Source: an uncultured Roseburia sp.
Lineage (GTDB): Bacteria > Bacillota > Clostridia > Lachnospirales > Lachnospiraceae
Direction: 5' to 3'
Assembly: GCA_947384095.1 (NCBI GenBank)
Contig: CANDFU010000006.1
Location: 1 to 16,737 of the forward strand
DNA: 16,737 nt
Part shown: positions 6,303 to 14,732 of the stretch, piece by piece
Numbering within the stretch: the stretch's first letter is position 1
Layout of the letters: each line of letters begins with the position of its first letter
Position numbers and translations under genes: made by a program
Notes under the pieces: generated by a model
Told to the model about the DNA's origin: nothing
Seen by the model: the letters and a program-made list of their open reading frames with translations, nothing else
Databases searched by the model: none

Positions 6303-6809
6303 CTATGAACTCTGCCCCAGCGCAAGAAATGACATTCTCACCGCCTCCGCAACGTTCTTTTCCGCCATGACATACAGCACGACGTCCCCGATATTTTCCA
6401 GTATCACGCTCTCCGCCTCCACACAGACCCATTTCCGCGGCTCTGCGTGTTCCATCAGTTTCTCTTTGGCAGCCTCCGCGTCTTCCCCGTCCGCGAGGCG
6501 CAGCACCACGCACTGATACGCCGTCGCCGTCACCATCGGCGAGGAGCAGACCGAATCCGTATATTTTACCTCGTCCGTGCCCAGAACATAAGCCTCGGTG
6601 CTCTCATCGATCGGGCTGGCCACATAGGAATCCATGGAATCCCTGAACTCCTGATCAAAATCGGCGTTTTTGTATACCTCGTTTAAGATTTCCTCGCAGC
6701 TTCCCTCAAGTCTGGCGCCGCCGCTGTTTTCACTCTGTCTGTCTCCGCAGCCGCATAAGAAAACCAGTCCTGTCAGACACAAAAGCAGCGCTCCGGTCAG
6801 TCGTCTCAT
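6303..6809 (-). CDS. DUF4358-like lipoprotein
   Basis: The product is 168 residues, starting at an ATG with AAAGGAGG upstream. Residues 1-21 form a lipoprotein signal peptide: RR, a hydrophobic core LTGALLLCLTGLVFL, then the lipobox LCGC with the lipid-carrying cysteine at 21. The mature protein is therefore tethered to the outer face of the membrane. Residues 35-165 contain a compact domain with a repeated VVLRLADGEDAEAAKEKLMEH and ENIGDVVLYVMAEKNVAEAV pattern, which matches my recollection of DUF4358, a clostridial lipoprotein family of unknown function. It follows aspS by 53 bases with no terminator visible between, so it may be cotranscribed with the tRNA synthetase gene, without an evident functional link. 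Confidence 0.75.
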   Translation of the reverse strand: MRRLTGALLLCLTGLVFLCGCGDRQSENSGGARLEGSCEEILNEVYKNADFDQEFRDSMDSYVASPIDESTEAYVLGTDEVKYTDSVCSSPMVTATAYQCVVLRLADGEDAEAAKEKLMEHAEPRKWVCVEAESVILENIGDVVLYVMAEKNVAEAVRMSFLALGQSS

Positions 6810-6862
6810 CGTATCAACCTCCTTTTTCCGATGGTAACTATCATTCCCCTGTTTTGCACGGT

Positions 6863-8623
6863 CTATTCTTCCGGCAGGCAGACGGCAATGTGTACGTCGT
6901 CAAGCTGTTTCTGCCCTACCGATGCCGGAGCGCCCATCATCACGTCCATCGCATTCTTGTTCATCGGGAACGGTATGATCTCACGGATGCTCTCCTCTCC
7001 GCAGAGCAACATGATCATGCGGTCAACTCCCGGCGCGATCCCGGCGTGGGGCGGCGCACCATAGCAGAACGCATTGTACATTGCGGGAAACCTGGCTTTC
7101 ACGTCTTCCTCGCCAAGCCCCACCAGTTCAAACGCCTTGATCATAATCTCCGGGTCGTGGTTCCGGACCGCCCCGGAAGAAAGCTCTACGCCGTTGCACA
7201 CCAGATCATACTGGTATGCCAGGATCGACAACGGTTCCACTCCGGCAAACGCGTCCATCCCTCCCTGCGGCATCGAGAACGGATTGTGGCAAAATTCAAG
7301 CGTACCGGATTCCTCCCCGATCTCATACATTGGAAAATCCACAATCCAGCAAAATTCATAGCAGTCCCTGCGCATATGCTTTCCGCTCGCAGCTCCCAGG
7401 AGCCTGCGCAGGACGCCCGCCGCCTTTTGCGCCGTCTGTTTCTTTCCGGCGGTAAGCCCGACAAAGTCTCCCGGCTTAAGCCCCAGCGCTGCAGTGACTG
7501 CATCTTTTCGCTCCGCCACAAACTTTGAAATCCCTCCGACAGGCGCGCCATTTTCATCCATCCTGAACCAGAAGGCCTTTTCGGCAGTCAGAACCTCCGT
7601 CTCCGCACAGATTTTATCAATCACCTTGCGCGACGCCGAAAATCCGTCCACCACGACGGCTTCTACCGTCTGGCCGGCAAACGGCCCGAAACCACAGTCC
7701 GCCAGCACTTCCGTCGCATCCTGAAGCGTCAGGTCAATGCGCAGGTCCGGCTTGTCCGTCCCGTATTTCTCCATGGCCGTAAGATATGGAATGCGCACAA
7801 AAGGAGCTCCGGAGGCCGTCTGATAAACACCGTACTTCTCAAACACCGGCGGCAGCACCTCTTCGATCACCGAAAACACATCCTCCTGCGAGGCAAACGC
7901 CATCTCCATATCGAGCTGGTAAAATTCGCCCGGCGAGCGGTCCGCACGCGCATCCTCGTCACGGAAGCACGGAGCAATCTGAAAATACCGGTCAAACCCG
8001 GACGCCATCAGAATCTGCTTGAACTGCTGCGGCGCCTGCGGCAGCGCATAAAACTTCCCGGGATGGTTTCTCGACGGAACCAGATAATCCCTGGCTCCCT
8101 CCGGGGAGGAGCAGGTCAGGATGGGCGTCGTGATCTCCACGAAGTCCAGCGCGCTCATTCTGTTCCTGAGCTCCGCAACCACCCGGCTCCTTAAGACAAT
8201 CCTGTTTTTTACGGAAGGATTGCGCAGATCAAGATACCGGTACTTAAGACGCGCATTCTCGTCCGCCTCCTTCGACTGGTTGATTTCGAACGGGAGGGCA
8301 TTGTGAATGCATTTTCCCAGAACACCGATCTTTTCCGGCACGACCTCGATCTCACCGGTCGCGATCTCCTTATTTTTGTTCGAGCGCTCTCTGACGACTC
8401 CCTCGACGGAAAGTACCGACTCCTTGTTCACCCCGTCAAGCTGCTGCATCATCTCCTCTGTCTCTATTACGATCTGTGTCGTCCCGTAAAAATCCCTCAG
8501 AATCACAAATCCAAGATTTTTGCTGACCCTGCGGATATTCTCATACCATCCGGCGAGCACAACACGCTCTCCGGCATTGGAAATACGCAGTTCGTTACAA
8601 TTATGTGTCCTTGACTGAATCAT
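6863..8623 (-). CDS. aspS: Aspartate--tRNA ligase
   Basis: The 586-residue cytosolic enzyme charges tRNA-Asp with aspartate using ATP. GAGGAG lies eight bases before the ATG. The order is bacterial: an N-terminal OB-fold anticodon-binding domain (about 10-105), the hinge YRYLDLRN (128-135), the class II core with motif 2 FRDEDARADRS (220-230), an inserted GAD domain (about 290-410), and motif 3 GIAPGVDRMIMLL (528-540). Length fits the family. The OB-fold carries Leu at KNLG (37), as in discriminating E. coli AspRS, where non-discriminating enzymes usually have His; that suggests charging of tRNA-Asp only, but this is a single-residue inference. The loop before motif 3 reads PPHAGIAPG instead of the more usual PPHGGIAFG. 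In many Firmicutes aspS directly follows hisS; here about 4 kb separate them. Confidence 0.97.
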   Translation of the reverse strand: MIQSRTHNCNELRISNAGERVVLAGWYENIRRVSKNLGFVILRDFYGTTQIVIETEEMMQQLDGVNKESVLSVEGVVRERSNKNKEIATGEIEVVPEKIGVLGKCIHNALPFEINQSKEADENARLKYRYLDLRNPSVKNRIVLRSRVVAELRNRMSALDFVEITTPILTCSSPEGARDYLVPSRNHPGKFYALPQAPQQFKQILMASGFDRYFQIAPCFRDEDARADRSPGEFYQLDMEMAFASQEDVFSVIEEVLPPVFEKYGVYQTASGAPFVRIPYLTAMEKYGTDKPDLRIDLTLQDATEVLADCGFGPFAGQTVEAVVVDGFSASRKVIDKICAETEVLTAEKAFWFRMDENGAPVGGISKFVAERKDAVTAALGLKPGDFVGLTAGKKQTAQKAAGVLRRLLGAASGKHMRRDCYEFCWIVDFPMYEIGEESGTLEFCHNPFSMPQGGMDAFAGVEPLSILAYQYDLVCNGVELSSGAVRNHDPEIMIKAFELVGLGEEDVKARFPAMYNAFCYGAPPHAGIAPGVDRMIMLLCGEESIREIIPFPMNKNAMDVMMGAPASVGQKQLDDVHIAVCLPEE

Positions 8624-8671
8624 TTTTCCAGCTCCTCACCTGTCATTTTTCCGCTTTGTTTCAATTGTTAT

Positions 8672-8700
8672 ATCTTACACCATGCCCACAGATTTTTCAA
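8672..8700 (-). promoter_or_regulatory. Candidate aspS promoter
   Basis: Leftward, TTGAAA (8700-8695) and TAAGAT (8677-8672) are spaced by 17 bases, about 50 bases before the aspS start. The gap upstream is too short and lacks the conserved elements for a T-box leader. This promoter implies that aspS is transcribed independently of hisS here. Confidence 0.5.
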
Positions 8701-8734
8701 TGATTTTCCGGAAAAGCAACCGGTGAATAAAATA

Positions 8735-8765
8735 TTGCCCGCAAAATGCGACGGTTTCTTATAAT
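8735..8765 (+). promoter_or_regulatory. Candidate promoter of the recombinase gene
   Basis: A consensus -10, TATAAT (8760-8765), has a weak -35, TTGCCC (8735-8740), 19 bases upstream. It directs transcription rightward into the recombinase gene 60 bases away. The perfect 12-base palindrome TTTTCCGGAAAA (8704-8715) lies between this promoter and the divergent aspS promoter. Confidence 0.5.
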
Positions 8766-8824
8766 GAAACTGTACTCACAGAAGATAAGCCCGCGGTTAC
8801 CACGCCGCAGAATGGAGGAGAACT

Positions 8825-9406
8825 ATGGGAACAACGCAGCCAATCCGGGAAAAATCCGAACTGAAAGCATTTCTGGCATACTATCAGAGCGTGCGCCCGT
8901 CGCCGCGAAACCAGGCACTGATCGTTCTGGGACTACACACGGCATTGCGCATCAGCGATATCCTCTGCCTGTCATGGGAAAATGTGTATGATTTCGAGAA
9001 CGGAGCATTCTTCGTTCATCTTTACATACGCGAAAAAAAAACCGGAAAACAGAATATCGTCGCTTTAAACCGCCATGTCACCGACGCGCTGGAACAGCTT
9101 CGGAAAGAACGGATCCCGCTTCCCGCCGACTACATTTTCACAAAGGCCACCGATTTCACCACGCCGCTCTGCCGCACGCAGGCGTTCCGGATCGTCAAAC
9201 GCGCCGCGGCCGAAGCGCTGCACGCCGAGCACATAAGCTGCCACTCCCTGCGCAAAACCTTTGGCTATCATGCATGGAAACAGGGAACGCCCCCGGCGCT
9301 TTTAATGGAAATCTACAATCACTCTTCCTACAGGGTGACGAAACGATATCTGGGAATCAGCCAGGACGAACGCGATTCCATCTTCATGGAAATGGATTAT
9401 GAATAA
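8825..9406 (+). CDS. Short tyrosine recombinase (catalytic domain only)
   Basis: The product is 193 residues, starting at ATG 8825 with GGAGGAG upstream. The tyrosine-recombinase catalytic residues are all visible: R42 in HTALRISD, a lysine in KKTGK (71-75), H140 and R143 in CHSLRKT, H166 in NHSS, and nucleophile Y175 in KRYLGI. The DNA-cutting chemistry (3'-phosphotyrosine intermediate) should therefore be intact. The usual N-terminal core-binding domain of about 100 residues is absent; only about 25 residues precede the catalytic fold. In this it resembles FimB/FimE-type switches in size. It is the only plus-strand gene between 1918 and the right edge. It lies between aspS and the hybrid kinase, and has its own promoter and a shared terminator. 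No phage genes or clear att repeats accompany it, so its DNA target is unknown. Confidence 0.9.
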   Translation: MGTTQPIREKSELKAFLAYYQSVRPSPRNQALIVLGLHTALRISDILCLSWENVYDFENGAFFVHLYIREKKTGKQNIVALNRHVTDALEQLRKERIPLPADYIFTKATDFTTPLCRTQAFRIVKRAAAEALHAEHISCHSLRKTFGYHAWKQGTPPALLMEIYNHSSYRVTKRYLGISQDERDSIFMEMDYE

Positions 9407-9412
9407 AAAACA

Positions 9413-9468
9413 ACCGTGCCCCCTGCCTGTACAGATCCCCGCAGACAGAGGGTACGGTATATTCTTTT
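9413..9468. terminator. Bidirectional terminator between recombinase and kinase genes
   Basis: A stem formed by 9413-9425 and 9446-9458 (about 11 of 13 positions pair) has T-rich flanks on both strands: ATTCTTTT at 9461-9468 rightward, and TTGTTTTTTATT leftward at 9413-9402. It can end both converging genes, whose stop codons lie at 9406 and 9474. Confidence 0.75.
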
Positions 9469-9473
9469 CAGAG

Positions 9474-12400
9474 CTAATTTAACACCTTATCCAGTGTTTC
9501 AAACAAAATCCCGATATCAATCGGCTTTGCAATATGGCCGTTCATCCCGCACCGCAGCGCTTCCTGCCGGTCTTCCTCAAAGGCATTTGCAGTCATTGCG
9601 ATAATGGGTATCTTCGACAATTCCTTATTTTCCAGCTTCCGGATTGCCCGGGTCGCCTCATATCCGTCCATCACCGGCATCTGTACATCCATAAGGACGA
9701 GCTGATAATACCCCGGCTCCGAGTGTTTCAGCATATCCACGGCAATCTGCCCGTTTCCGGCGACCTCGGTGCGAAATCCCGCATCGCCCAGAATGACAGT
9801 GGCAATCTCCTGGTTCAGCTCCACATCCTCTGCCAGCAGGATATTTCCCGAGCGCAGCTTTATGGCCTCCTTTTTACTCCGCTCCTTTTCTTCCTGTTCC
9901 GACACAATCACAGAGCGCAGACAGTTGCGCAGCTCTGACAAAAACAGCGGTTTGCTGCAGAACGCCGTGACGCCCGCCTCTCTCGCCTCTTCCTCTATGT
10001 CGGACCAGTCGTATGCGGTGAGGACAATCACCGGCACCTTATCCCCCATCTCTTTGCGGATCCTGCGTGTAACCTCGATACCGTTCATGTCGGGAAGAAG
10101 CCAGTCGACAATATATATCGTGTATTCATCCTCCCGCATGGACGCCTGCCTGCCGCGAAGCACGGCTTCTTTTCCCGATAGCGTCCATTCGGCGCGCATG
10201 CCGAGCTGTCCCAGCATATAAGAAACGCTGTCACACGTATTAAAATCATCGTCCACAACCAGCGCCCGGCGGTTCTTCAGCTCGGGAATCTCCCGCTGTT
10301 CTTTTGCCCCGGTATAAAGACGGAAGGTAAAGGAAACGATAAACTCCGAGCCTTCCCCCTGCCTGCTCTTCACCTCGATGGTCCCGTTCATCATATCCAC
10401 AATATTTTTTGTGATCGCCATTCCAAGCCCCGTCCCCTGGATTCCGCTGATGGTTGTGCTCTCCCCTCTCTCGAAAGGTTCAAAAATATGTTTCAGAAAT
10501 TCCTCGCTCATGCCGATGCCGGTGTCACTGATGGTAAATTCATAGTTGGCGCATCCATCCGGCGCCCCGGCCTTTTCCGTAATCCGCATACTCACGTGGC
10601 CCCCCGCGCCCGTATACTTCACGGCATTGCTCAGCAGATTCAGCAGCACCTGGTTCAGCCGCAGCTTATCGCAGTAGATATCCTCGTCAAACACATCCAC
10701 CGTATCGATCTGCAGATCAAGCTGTTTTGCATGGATATCGGCCTGTAAAATATTGCGCAGTCCGTGCAGGATATCCGGCAGGCTGCAGGGCTTTTCCTCC
10801 AGATGAATCTTGCCGCTCTCAATATGACTCATATCCAGCACATCGTTGATCAGGCTGAGCAGATGATTTCCGGACGATGTAATCTTCCGCAGATACTCCT
10901 CCACCTGTTCCCTGTTATCGATATGCGAAATGGCAAGATTGGTAAAGCCGACAATCGCATTCATCGGCGTGCGTATGTCGTGGGACATATTGGACAGGAA
11001 TACACTCTTTGCCTTGCTCGCCTGATTCGCCTGAAAAAGCGCATCCTCAAGAAGCGTTCTCTGCTCCATCTCCCTGCGGATTTCCCCGTCCACACTCCGA
11101 AATCCTAAAACAGCGCCGAAATTTCCGCTCTCTGTTCCGGTCCGCACAGCCTTCATCTGCGAATAAATCATATTTCCGTCCTGCAGGACACGATAATTTA
11201 CGTAATAGATCTTCTTTCCTGCCAGCCTCTCCTTAAGCACCTCCACGGAAATCGCCCTGCGCAGCATCTCCCTGTCTTCTTCAAATACAAACTCCTCTAT
11301 ATACTGCTCCATGCTCTCTTCGAGCGAAATTTCCTTTCCAAAAACCAGATCGCCCTGTACGCCCCTGTTGTGCTCATCCCGCAGGCAGATCCCGCTGCCT
11401 GTGTCAAGATCAAAGAAGCAGACGAGATTATAATCTATGCTTAAGGCCTGAAACAGCTCCATCTGACGCCTTTCATTCCTTTTTTCCTGCTGTTTCTGTG
11501 CCGTACAGTCTAAAAGGAAACGCTGGTAAATCAATCTGCCGTTTTCCTTCAAGAGCTTGATATTTCCCATAACGTGCAGGATTTCGCCGTCCCTGTGCCG
11601 CACGCGATATTCCACACTGACACTGTCGCCCTCTTTTTTCAGCGTCCGGATATCCTTATTCAGCTTCACCCGGTCTTCCTCCACAACCGAAGCAGCCGTA
11701 AGGCGGAAACCGTCTTTTATCATCTCTTCCTGCGTCTCATATCCAAGAATCTGAAGCGCCGCCCTGTTGATGCTTAAGACATGCTCTCCGTCCACCGTAT
11801 GACGCATCACTCCGCAGTCAATCGTAGTAAAAATCGTCTCCAGCGTCTGATTTTTACTGATGATCTCCCGTTCGTACGCACGCTCCTGCGTCACGTCAAT
11901 CGCAACCCCGACCGTTCCCATCACACTGCCGTCCAGATCATACAGGGGCGATTTATAAGTCGTCAGCGTCCTCATCCCGCCCCCGGCCCTGATTGTCTCT
12001 TCGGAAACGCAGGTCTGCTTTTTGCGCATAACCTCCAGCTCCGACTCGATGCAGGCCGGATCGTCCTCTTCCACGTCCCAGATATAGGCATGGCCCTTCC
12101 CTTCTACCTGTTCCCGTTCTTTATTGACGGTCTTTAAAAAACTGTCGTTCACCTTTTTATGAATCCCGTTCTTATCCTTATACCAGATAAGGTTCGGGAT
12201 ATGGTTGATCGTAGCATCCAGATATTGTTGTGTCTGCCAGAAGTCCTTGCGCATCTTATAAGATTGCTGCCACCTGAAAAAACGAAACCGGATTTCTTCT
12301 TCTGTTGCAGGCATCCGCCATATATCGCTGATCTTTGACAGACAGTCCGAAAAAAGGGCGACCCCCTCTTTTTCCGTCAACAGAATAAGCTGTGCCTTCT

Positions 12401-12617
12401 CACTTTCCACACGCGCCAGAAGCTGCAGCGCTTCTTCCCTGTCCATGCCCTCTGAATTGATAAAAATCACATCCGCACCGTCTCTTTGTCCTTCCTCCTG
12501 CGTACCGCCCTCCAAAAACACATGCGAAAAATGCACAAGAGGCGTCATCTCTTTTATGACCTCAAAAGCTCTGCACGCACGCCCCGTCAGACAAAATTGA
12601 ATACAGCAATGGTACAT
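9474..12617 (-). CDS. Soluble PAS hybrid histidine kinase with two receivers
   Basis: The product is 1047 residues. ATG 12617 is chosen because GGGGAGG lies just upstream; the frame extends to a TTG at 12644 without a site. Domains in order: a receiver-like N-terminal fold (1-115) in which the phospho-acceptor strand reads DVIFINS, lacking the Asp; PAS (about 128-246); PAS (256-373); PAS-like (391-506); HisKA with H546 in NMSHDIRTP; HATPase (649-769) with N-box NLLSNAVKYT, DTGIGM and GTGLGM; receiver 1 (783-901, D838 in YIVDWLLPDMNG); receiver 2 (924-1046, D977 in LMDVQMPVMDG). No transmembrane helix is seen, so it senses an internal signal through PAS. There is no HPt domain, so phosphate leaving the receivers needs another protein; the kinase at the right edge has one. 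It begins 43 bases after hisS on the same strand and has no obvious promoter of its own. Confidence 0.94.
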   Translation of the reverse strand: MYHCCIQFCLTGRACRAFEVIKEMTPLVHFSHVFLEGGTQEEGQRDGADVIFINSEGMDREEALQLLARVESEKAQLILLTEKEGVALFSDCLSKISDIWRMPATEEEIRFRFFRWQQSYKMRKDFWQTQQYLDATINHIPNLIWYKDKNGIHKKVNDSFLKTVNKEREQVEGKGHAYIWDVEEDDPACIESELEVMRKKQTCVSEETIRAGGGMRTLTTYKSPLYDLDGSVMGTVGVAIDVTQERAYEREIISKNQTLETIFTTIDCGVMRHTVDGEHVLSINRAALQILGYETQEEMIKDGFRLTAASVVEEDRVKLNKDIRTLKKEGDSVSVEYRVRHRDGEILHVMGNIKLLKENGRLIYQRFLLDCTAQKQQEKRNERRQMELFQALSIDYNLVCFFDLDTGSGICLRDEHNRGVQGDLVFGKEISLEESMEQYIEEFVFEEDREMLRRAISVEVLKERLAGKKIYYVNYRVLQDGNMIYSQMKAVRTGTESGNFGAVLGFRSVDGEIRREMEQRTLLEDALFQANQASKAKSVFLSNMSHDIRTPMNAIVGFTNLAISHIDNREQVEEYLRKITSSGNHLLSLINDVLDMSHIESGKIHLEEKPCSLPDILHGLRNILQADIHAKQLDLQIDTVDVFDEDIYCDKLRLNQVLLNLLSNAVKYTGAGGHVSMRITEKAGAPDGCANYEFTISDTGIGMSEEFLKHIFEPFERGESTTISGIQGTGLGMAITKNIVDMMNGTIEVKSRQGEGSEFIVSFTFRLYTGAKEQREIPELKNRRALVVDDDFNTCDSVSYMLGQLGMRAEWTLSGKEAVLRGRQASMREDEYTIYIVDWLLPDMNGIEVTRRIRKEMGDKVPVIVLTAYDWSDIEEEAREAGVTAFCSKPLFLSELRNCLRSVIVSEQEEKERSKKEAIKLRSGNILLAEDVELNQEIATVILGDAGFRTEVAGNGQIAVDMLKHSEPGYYQLVLMDVQMPVMDGYEATRAIRKLENKELSKIPIIAMTANAFEEDRQEALRCGMNGHIAKPIDIGILFETLDKVLN

Positions 12618-12660
12618 GTCCACTTCCTCCCCGATCATCTGCAATAATTTATCCGGCAGC

Positions 12661-13911
12661 CTACTCCCTGAAAAACTCCACGATCTCCCGGTATCCCTCT
12701 GCCGCCAGCTTCTCCTTCTGAAATTTCTTATTCTTATTCATGCGCACGACCAGCACCTGCTTTCCGGCCGCTCTCTCGCCCTGGGCCTTCGCGATAATAC
12801 CGGAAAGCCGGTCGGCAGCACAGCCCTTTTCAATCAGATAGGCAACTTTTTCCGGCTGGGCCGGAATCGTAAAACCGCTCTCCATCAAAAGCAGGATAAT
12901 CCGCTCAAAACCGATCGAAAATCCACAGGCAGGGACGTCATTTCCGGTAAACCGCCCTACCATTTTATCGTAACGGCCGCCGCCGCCGCACGCAGCGCCC
13001 AGTTCCGGCATGGCAATCTCAAAAATTGTCCCTGTATAATACCCCATCCCGCGCACCAGCGTCGGGTCAAACACCAGTTTAAACTCCGCCGTCCCGGCCG
13101 CCGCAACACTCTCCATCATTGCGGCAAGATTGTCGGCGACATCCGGCGCAAGAAATCCCTGCAGCTTTTCCGACAGGTAGCCAAGACCGTCGGCCGCCCC
13201 CTTTACTCCGGAAAACAGCGAGAGATACCGGTCGACGTTCTCCTTCGCATACCCTTCCTTTTCCAGCTCCCGCGCCACGCCTTCCACTCCGATCTTGTCC
13301 ATTTTATCAAGCGTGATAAAAACCGCCTCGAGCGCTTCCTCCGGAAAACCGCTGTATGAGGCCATCGCCTTTAAGATACGGCGGTCATTGATACGGATCT
13401 CAAAGTCCTTAAATCCCAGCTTTCCGATTGTCGTCGTGGTGGCGAGAATCAGTTCAATCTCCGCCAGATTTCCAGGCTCTCCGATAATGTCGATATCGCA
13501 CTGCATAAACTGGCGGTAACGCCCCCGCTGCGGGCGGTCCGCGCGCCAGACATTCCCGATCTGAAGCGCCTTAAACGGCGACGGCAGCTGATTCGCATTA
13601 TTCGCATAAAAACGCGCCAGCGGCACGGTCAGATCATAGCGCATGCCGAAATCCACAAGCTCTTCCTCCGTCTGCGCCTCCTTCACTTTTAATTTTTCTC
13701 CACGCTTCATCACCTTAAAGATCAGTTTCTCGTTCTCTCCGCCCTGCCTGCTGCTTAAATTTCCAATATTCTCCATGCACGGCGTCTCAATGGGGGTAAA
13801 ACCGAAGCTGCGGTACGTCTCTTTGATGACCTGCTGTACATAATCGCGAACCTCCATCTCGCCCGGCAAAATATCTTTCATGCCGTTTACCGGCTTTTTA
13901 CTCATTGCCAT
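12661..13911 (-). CDS. hisS: Histidine--tRNA ligase
   Basis: The 416-residue cytosolic class II synthetase charges tRNA-His. ATG 13911 has GGAGG eight bases upstream and yields the normal family length; an upstream frame to 13944 has no site. Visible elements: the N-terminal KKPVNGMKDILP, motif 2 region with RADRPQRGRYRQF (124-136), the histidine-binding HisA motif LVRGMGYYTG (285-294; the commoner form is RGLDYY, so Asp is replaced by Gly), GGGRYD (310-315), motif 3 GFSIGFERI (330-338) and a C-terminal anticodon-binding domain (about 354-416). All catalytic arginines expected from these motifs are present, so it appears to be a working enzyme rather than a HisZ-type paralogue. It lies between a receiver protein (44 bases upstream) and a hybrid kinase (43 bases downstream), an unusual setting. 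No T-box or other leader lies directly upstream. Confidence 0.96.
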   Translation of the reverse strand: MAMSKKPVNGMKDILPGEMEVRDYVQQVIKETYRSFGFTPIETPCMENIGNLSSRQGGENEKLIFKVMKRGEKLKVKEAQTEEELVDFGMRYDLTVPLARFYANNANQLPSPFKALQIGNVWRADRPQRGRYRQFMQCDIDIIGEPGNLAEIELILATTTTIGKLGFKDFEIRINDRRILKAMASYSGFPEEALEAVFITLDKMDKIGVEGVARELEKEGYAKENVDRYLSLFSGVKGAADGLGYLSEKLQGFLAPDVADNLAAMMESVAAAGTAEFKLVFDPTLVRGMGYYTGTIFEIAMPELGAACGGGGRYDKMVGRFTGNDVPACGFSIGFERIILLLMESGFTIPAQPEKVAYLIEKGCAADRLSGIIAKAQGERAAGKQVLVVRMNKNKKFQKEKLAAEGYREIVEFFRE

Positions 13912-13955
13912 ACGTCCATCCTCCACATTTCCTTCACTTTTCATCTATCGCCGCG

Positions 13956-14720
13956 TCAGCCCAAAATCTTACCGATCTCCGCGAGCAGCGTGTCTTTCAC
14001 CGGCGGCTTTAAGAGATATCCCGCCGGTTTTAATTTCAATACCGCCTCGATCGTCGCCCGGTCGTTTACGGCTGTCAGGAACACCACCGGAATCTCTCTG
14101 AGCTCTTCCTCCGCACGTATCATCTCAAGCGTCATTCTGCCGTCGCAGACCGGCATCTCATAGTCCAGCAGAATCAGGTCCGGCCTCTTTTTTCCGATGG
14201 AAGTCATGGCCTGTGCGCCCGAAATCGCAATCGTAACGTCATAATGCTCCTGCAGCATCGCCTTGATCGTCCTGAGCGCCGTACCATTATCGTCAACCAC
14301 CAGAACCCGCTTTCTGCCGCTGTTTTCTTCCGCCGCTTCTTTTTCTTCCACTTCCTTTTGGTCCAGCCCCAGCCTTCTGCACACCGCCTCCATAATAACG
14401 GTATTCTCCACCGGCCGGATCAGATTTTCAAACTGTTCCCCTTCATAATATTTAAAAAATTTACCGCTCTCCTCTTTTGTTCCGATCGTAAGAACCGGAA
14501 TCTGCGCATACTGGTCGCTCAGCAGAAAAAAGATCGACGTATCGATTCCGTATGCGCCGATCAGGCTGATTACGACCAGATCGGGTTTTACAATCTTCAA
14601 CATTCCTTCAAGGACCCCCGCGTTTTCCGAACAAAGCTGTACATGAAAATACCGGGACAGAAAATGATTCGTCTCATTCACCACAGTGTTAAACTTTCCG
14701 ATCAATAATATTTTTTTCAT
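13956..14720 (-). CDS. Tandem-receiver response regulator without output domain
   Basis: The product is 254 residues with AGGAGG five bases before the ATG. The C-terminal half (137-254) is a canonical receiver: acidic pair D143-D144 in VVDDNG, phospho-acceptor D186 in LILLDYEMPVCDG, conserved FLTA and K238 in LLKPP. The N-terminal half (1-115) has the same alternating strand-helix pattern (KILLIGKF, PDLVVISLIG, IPVLTIGTK, LIRPV) but Ser52 stands where the phospho-acceptor Asp should be, so it is a degenerate receiver. A charged linker rich in Glu joins them. No DNA-binding or enzymatic output is present, so it acts by protein contact or as a relay step. It starts 12 bases after the kinase stop, so the two are surely cotranscribed and probably cognate partners. 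Confidence 0.9.
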   Translation of the reverse strand: MKKILLIGKFNTVVNETNHFLSRYFHVQLCSENAGVLEGMLKIVKPDLVVISLIGAYGIDTSIFFLLSDQYAQIPVLTIGTKEESGKFFKYYEGEQFENLIRPVENTVIMEAVCRRLGLDQKEVEEKEAAEENSGRKRVLVVDDNGTALRTIKAMLQEHYDVTIAISGAQAMTSIGKKRPDLILLDYEMPVCDGRMTLEMIRAEEELREIPVVFLTAVNDRATIEAVLKLKPAGYLLKPPVKDTLLAEIGKILG

Positions 14721-14732
14721 TTTCTCCTCCTG

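Noticed and set aside
6080..6325. Small open frames across the palindrome cluster
   Set aside because: Arg/Lys-rich translations produced by hairpin DNA, without ribosome sites; the stretch is better explained as structured non-coding sequence.
8624..8824. T-box or other leader RNA before aspS
   Set aside because: The leader is only about 50 bases from the candidate promoter and lacks the T-box consensus or an antiterminator stem; a similar check of the 44-base gap before hisS was also negative.
8624..9473. Integrated phage or transposon carrying the recombinase
   Set aside because: No second mobile gene, no target duplication and no matching terminal repeats could be found by eye around the recombinase.
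12616..13359. Plus-strand open frame opposite hisS
   Set aside because: Shadow of a conserved synthetase gene; no start signal and no recognisable domain.
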